DNA from: Salinadaptatus halalkaliphilus
Lineage (GTDB): Archaea; Halobacteriota; Halobacteria; Halobacteriales; Natrialbaceae
Reading direction: 5' to 3'
DNA: 64,000 nucleotides
Assembly (NCBI RefSeq): GCF_006543045.1
Contig: NZ_RBZW01000016.1
Coordinates: forward strand, 62,001 to 126,000
Shown here: positions 62,808-64,000 of the stretch, in pieces
Position numbering within the stretch: the stretch's first letter is position 1
How the letters are laid out: each line of letters starts with the position of its first letter
The notes under the pieces: generated by a model
The model's database searches: none
What the model was told of the DNA's origin: nothing
Seen by the model: only the letters and a program-made list of their open reading frames with translations
Translations under genes and position numbers: made by a program

Positions 62808-64000
62808 ATGATAGAAACGGCCGTGGCGATCGCAGTGGGAGCAGTCGGTCTCGCCGGGGCCGGCCTCTACTGGACCGCAGCTCTCGGCGCGACTCGCCCC
62901 GATCGTCCGGGGCGCGCTGCGTTCGTTCTCGTGGCCGGCCTGCTGGCGACGGCGGCGGTCGGTGCTGTCGGCGGCCACCTCGTTGGCCTCGAGGTGACGG
63001 ATGCGCGCTGGCACCTGCTGGTTCGCGTGCCGGTGTATCTGGCCATTGGACCGTGGCTGGTGTTTGTCTTCCAGTTCACCGGGCGCGGAACCCATCTCAC
63101 CGGCTGGCGGACGGTCGCGCTGATGAGCCCGATCGCGCTCTTTACTGTTTCGCTGACCGGCCAAACGCTCTATACTTGGCTCGCGACCGAACTGCTCGAG
63201 ACGCCCGGCACACTCGTCGCCGGGACTCCGGTTGCCAGTCGGCTCACGGTCGTCGTCATCAGTCTCGGTCTCGTCGTCTACGCACTCGCGTTCACCGGTC
63301 TGGTGGCGCTCTTACAGACGAGTTACACTAGCCCACAGTGTCGGCCGGGAGTTGCTGGTGTCCTGTGTGGTGCGATGTTCGGACCGCTGTTACCCTCGTT
63401 CGTCGCCTGGTCGGCCAGCCACGCCGCCGGCTCGATGGCGATCGTCGGTACCTACGCCGTCGGGTTCTGTCTCAGCGCGGGCTGTCTCTGGCTCGCACTC
63501 ACGCGCTTTGGCGTGTTCGATTCCTCGGCCGTCGCGGCTGGGACCGTCGCCCGACGGACGCTTCCAGCCGAACTCGACGACCTCATCGTCGTCGTCGACG
63601 ATCGCGAACGGATCGTCGACTACAACGCAGCCACGCGGGAGACTCTCGATCTCGCGCCGGCGGCGGCGATCGGAACGCCGCTCGAGGATGTCTGTGACAG
63701 CCCAACAGACGACCTCACGCGCGATGGCATCGTGACCCTGGAGACGGCGGACGGACCACGCCGGTTCGACTTACAGACGTCCGAGTTGGGCGACGGCCAG
63801 CAGTGGCTCGGACGCGTCCTGAGCTTTCGGGATGTCACCAGGCGCGAGCTCCGCGAACAGCGGATTCGGATTCTCAATCGCGTGTTGCGACACAACCTCC
63901 GGAACAAACTCTCGATCGTCAGGGGCAACGCAGAGCGGGTTCCCATGACCGACGAACCGGCCGCCGTCGCCGACGAGATCCAGGCCGCCTCCGACGAGTT
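62808..64000 (+). CDS. 7TM histidine kinase with PAS domain (runs off window)
   Basis: 397 codons visible from the ATG at 62808. Seven hydrophobic helices (about 5-230), the histidine-kinase N-terminal 7TM domain of haloarchaea. Then a PAS domain (about 260-350, DDLIVVVDDRERIVDYNAAT) and the HisKA box RVLRHNLRNKLSIVRGNAE with the phosphorylatable histidine. The ATPase domain is beyond the window. No neighbouring response regulator seen. Confidence 0.9.
   Translation, partial: MIETAVAIAVGAVGLAGAGLYWTAALGATRPDRPGRAAFVLVAGLLATAAVGAVGGHLVGLEVTDARWHLLVRVPVYLAIGPWLVFVFQFTGRGTHLTGWRTVALMSPIALFTVSLTGQTLYTWLATELLETPGTLVAGTPVASRLTVVVISLGLVVYALAFTGLVALLQTSYTSPQCRPGVAGVLCGAMFGPLLPSFVAWSASHAAGSMAIVGTYAVGFCLSAGCLWLALTRFGVFDSSAVAAGTVARRTLPAELDDLIVVVDDRERIVDYNAATRETLDLAPAAAIGTPLEDVCDSPTDDLTRDGIVTLETADGPRRFDLQTSELGDGQQWLGRVLSFRDVTRRELREQRIRILNRVLRHNLRNKLSIVRGNAERVPMTDEPAAVADEIQAASDE

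Overview
The window is chromosomal DNA of a halophilic archaeon, most likely of the Natrialbaceae group (Natrinema, Haloterrigena and relatives). The support is acidic proteins rich in Asp and Glu, high GC, very frequent CTCGAG, leaderless starts with a TATA-like box about 25-32 nt upstream, and haloarchaeal gene orders. It is mostly core genome. I see no rRNA, tRNA, CRISPR array or insertion sequence.

Layout: 0-6 kb has a partial glycosyltransferase, a small zinc protein, an alpha/beta hydrolase lacking its nucleophile, a UPF0175-PIN toxin-antitoxin pair and alaS. 6-18 kb has a histidine-kinase-like protein without its phospho-histidine, cgi121-hel308, a dolichol-kinase-like protein, a DUF1684 protein, a methyltransferase, and an iron-uptake locus behind three DtxR/IdeR-type palindromes. 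18-31 kb is the replication-origin region: a membrane phosphoesterase, a 30-residue membrane peptide coupled to a haloarchaeal protein, oapC-oapB-oapA, oriC1 itself (23.4-24.6 kb), orc1/cdc6, a lipoprotein, two adjacent signal peptidases, and the small subunit of DNA polymerase D. The oriC1 core is two 27-nt origin recognition boxes, identical and inverted, flanking an AT-rich stretch, with more boxes next to oapA and in front of orc1. Further box-like sites lie outside, including a divergent pair inside the polymerase gene.

30-47 kb has an MFS transporter, a membrane-anchored LOV/GAF/HTH regulator of the Bat type, a 2-oxoacid dehydrogenase operon (E1alpha, E1beta, E2; no E3 here), lipA, an ECF-type vitamin transporter with fused ATPases, tRNA-splicing endonuclease, and a divergent FtsZ/CetZ-like GTPase. 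47-56 kb is a tightly overlapping membrane cluster (DUF4129-like, DUF7269-like, DUF58, large multi-spanning protein) facing a MoxR ATPase, then an ornithine-cyclodeaminase family enzyme. 56-64 kb has a decayed winged-helix plus PemK/MazF-like pair (one frameshift, one nonsense codon), ogt, an MFS transporter, trpS, two haloarchaeal proteins, and the start of a 7TM histidine kinase.

The most unusual signal is a dispersed 72-85 bp palindromic element in four copies (599, 2103, 40045, 47253). In three of them the first three bases of the element are the TGA stop codon of the preceding gene. The second is the spread of origin-box-like sequences well beyond oriC1.
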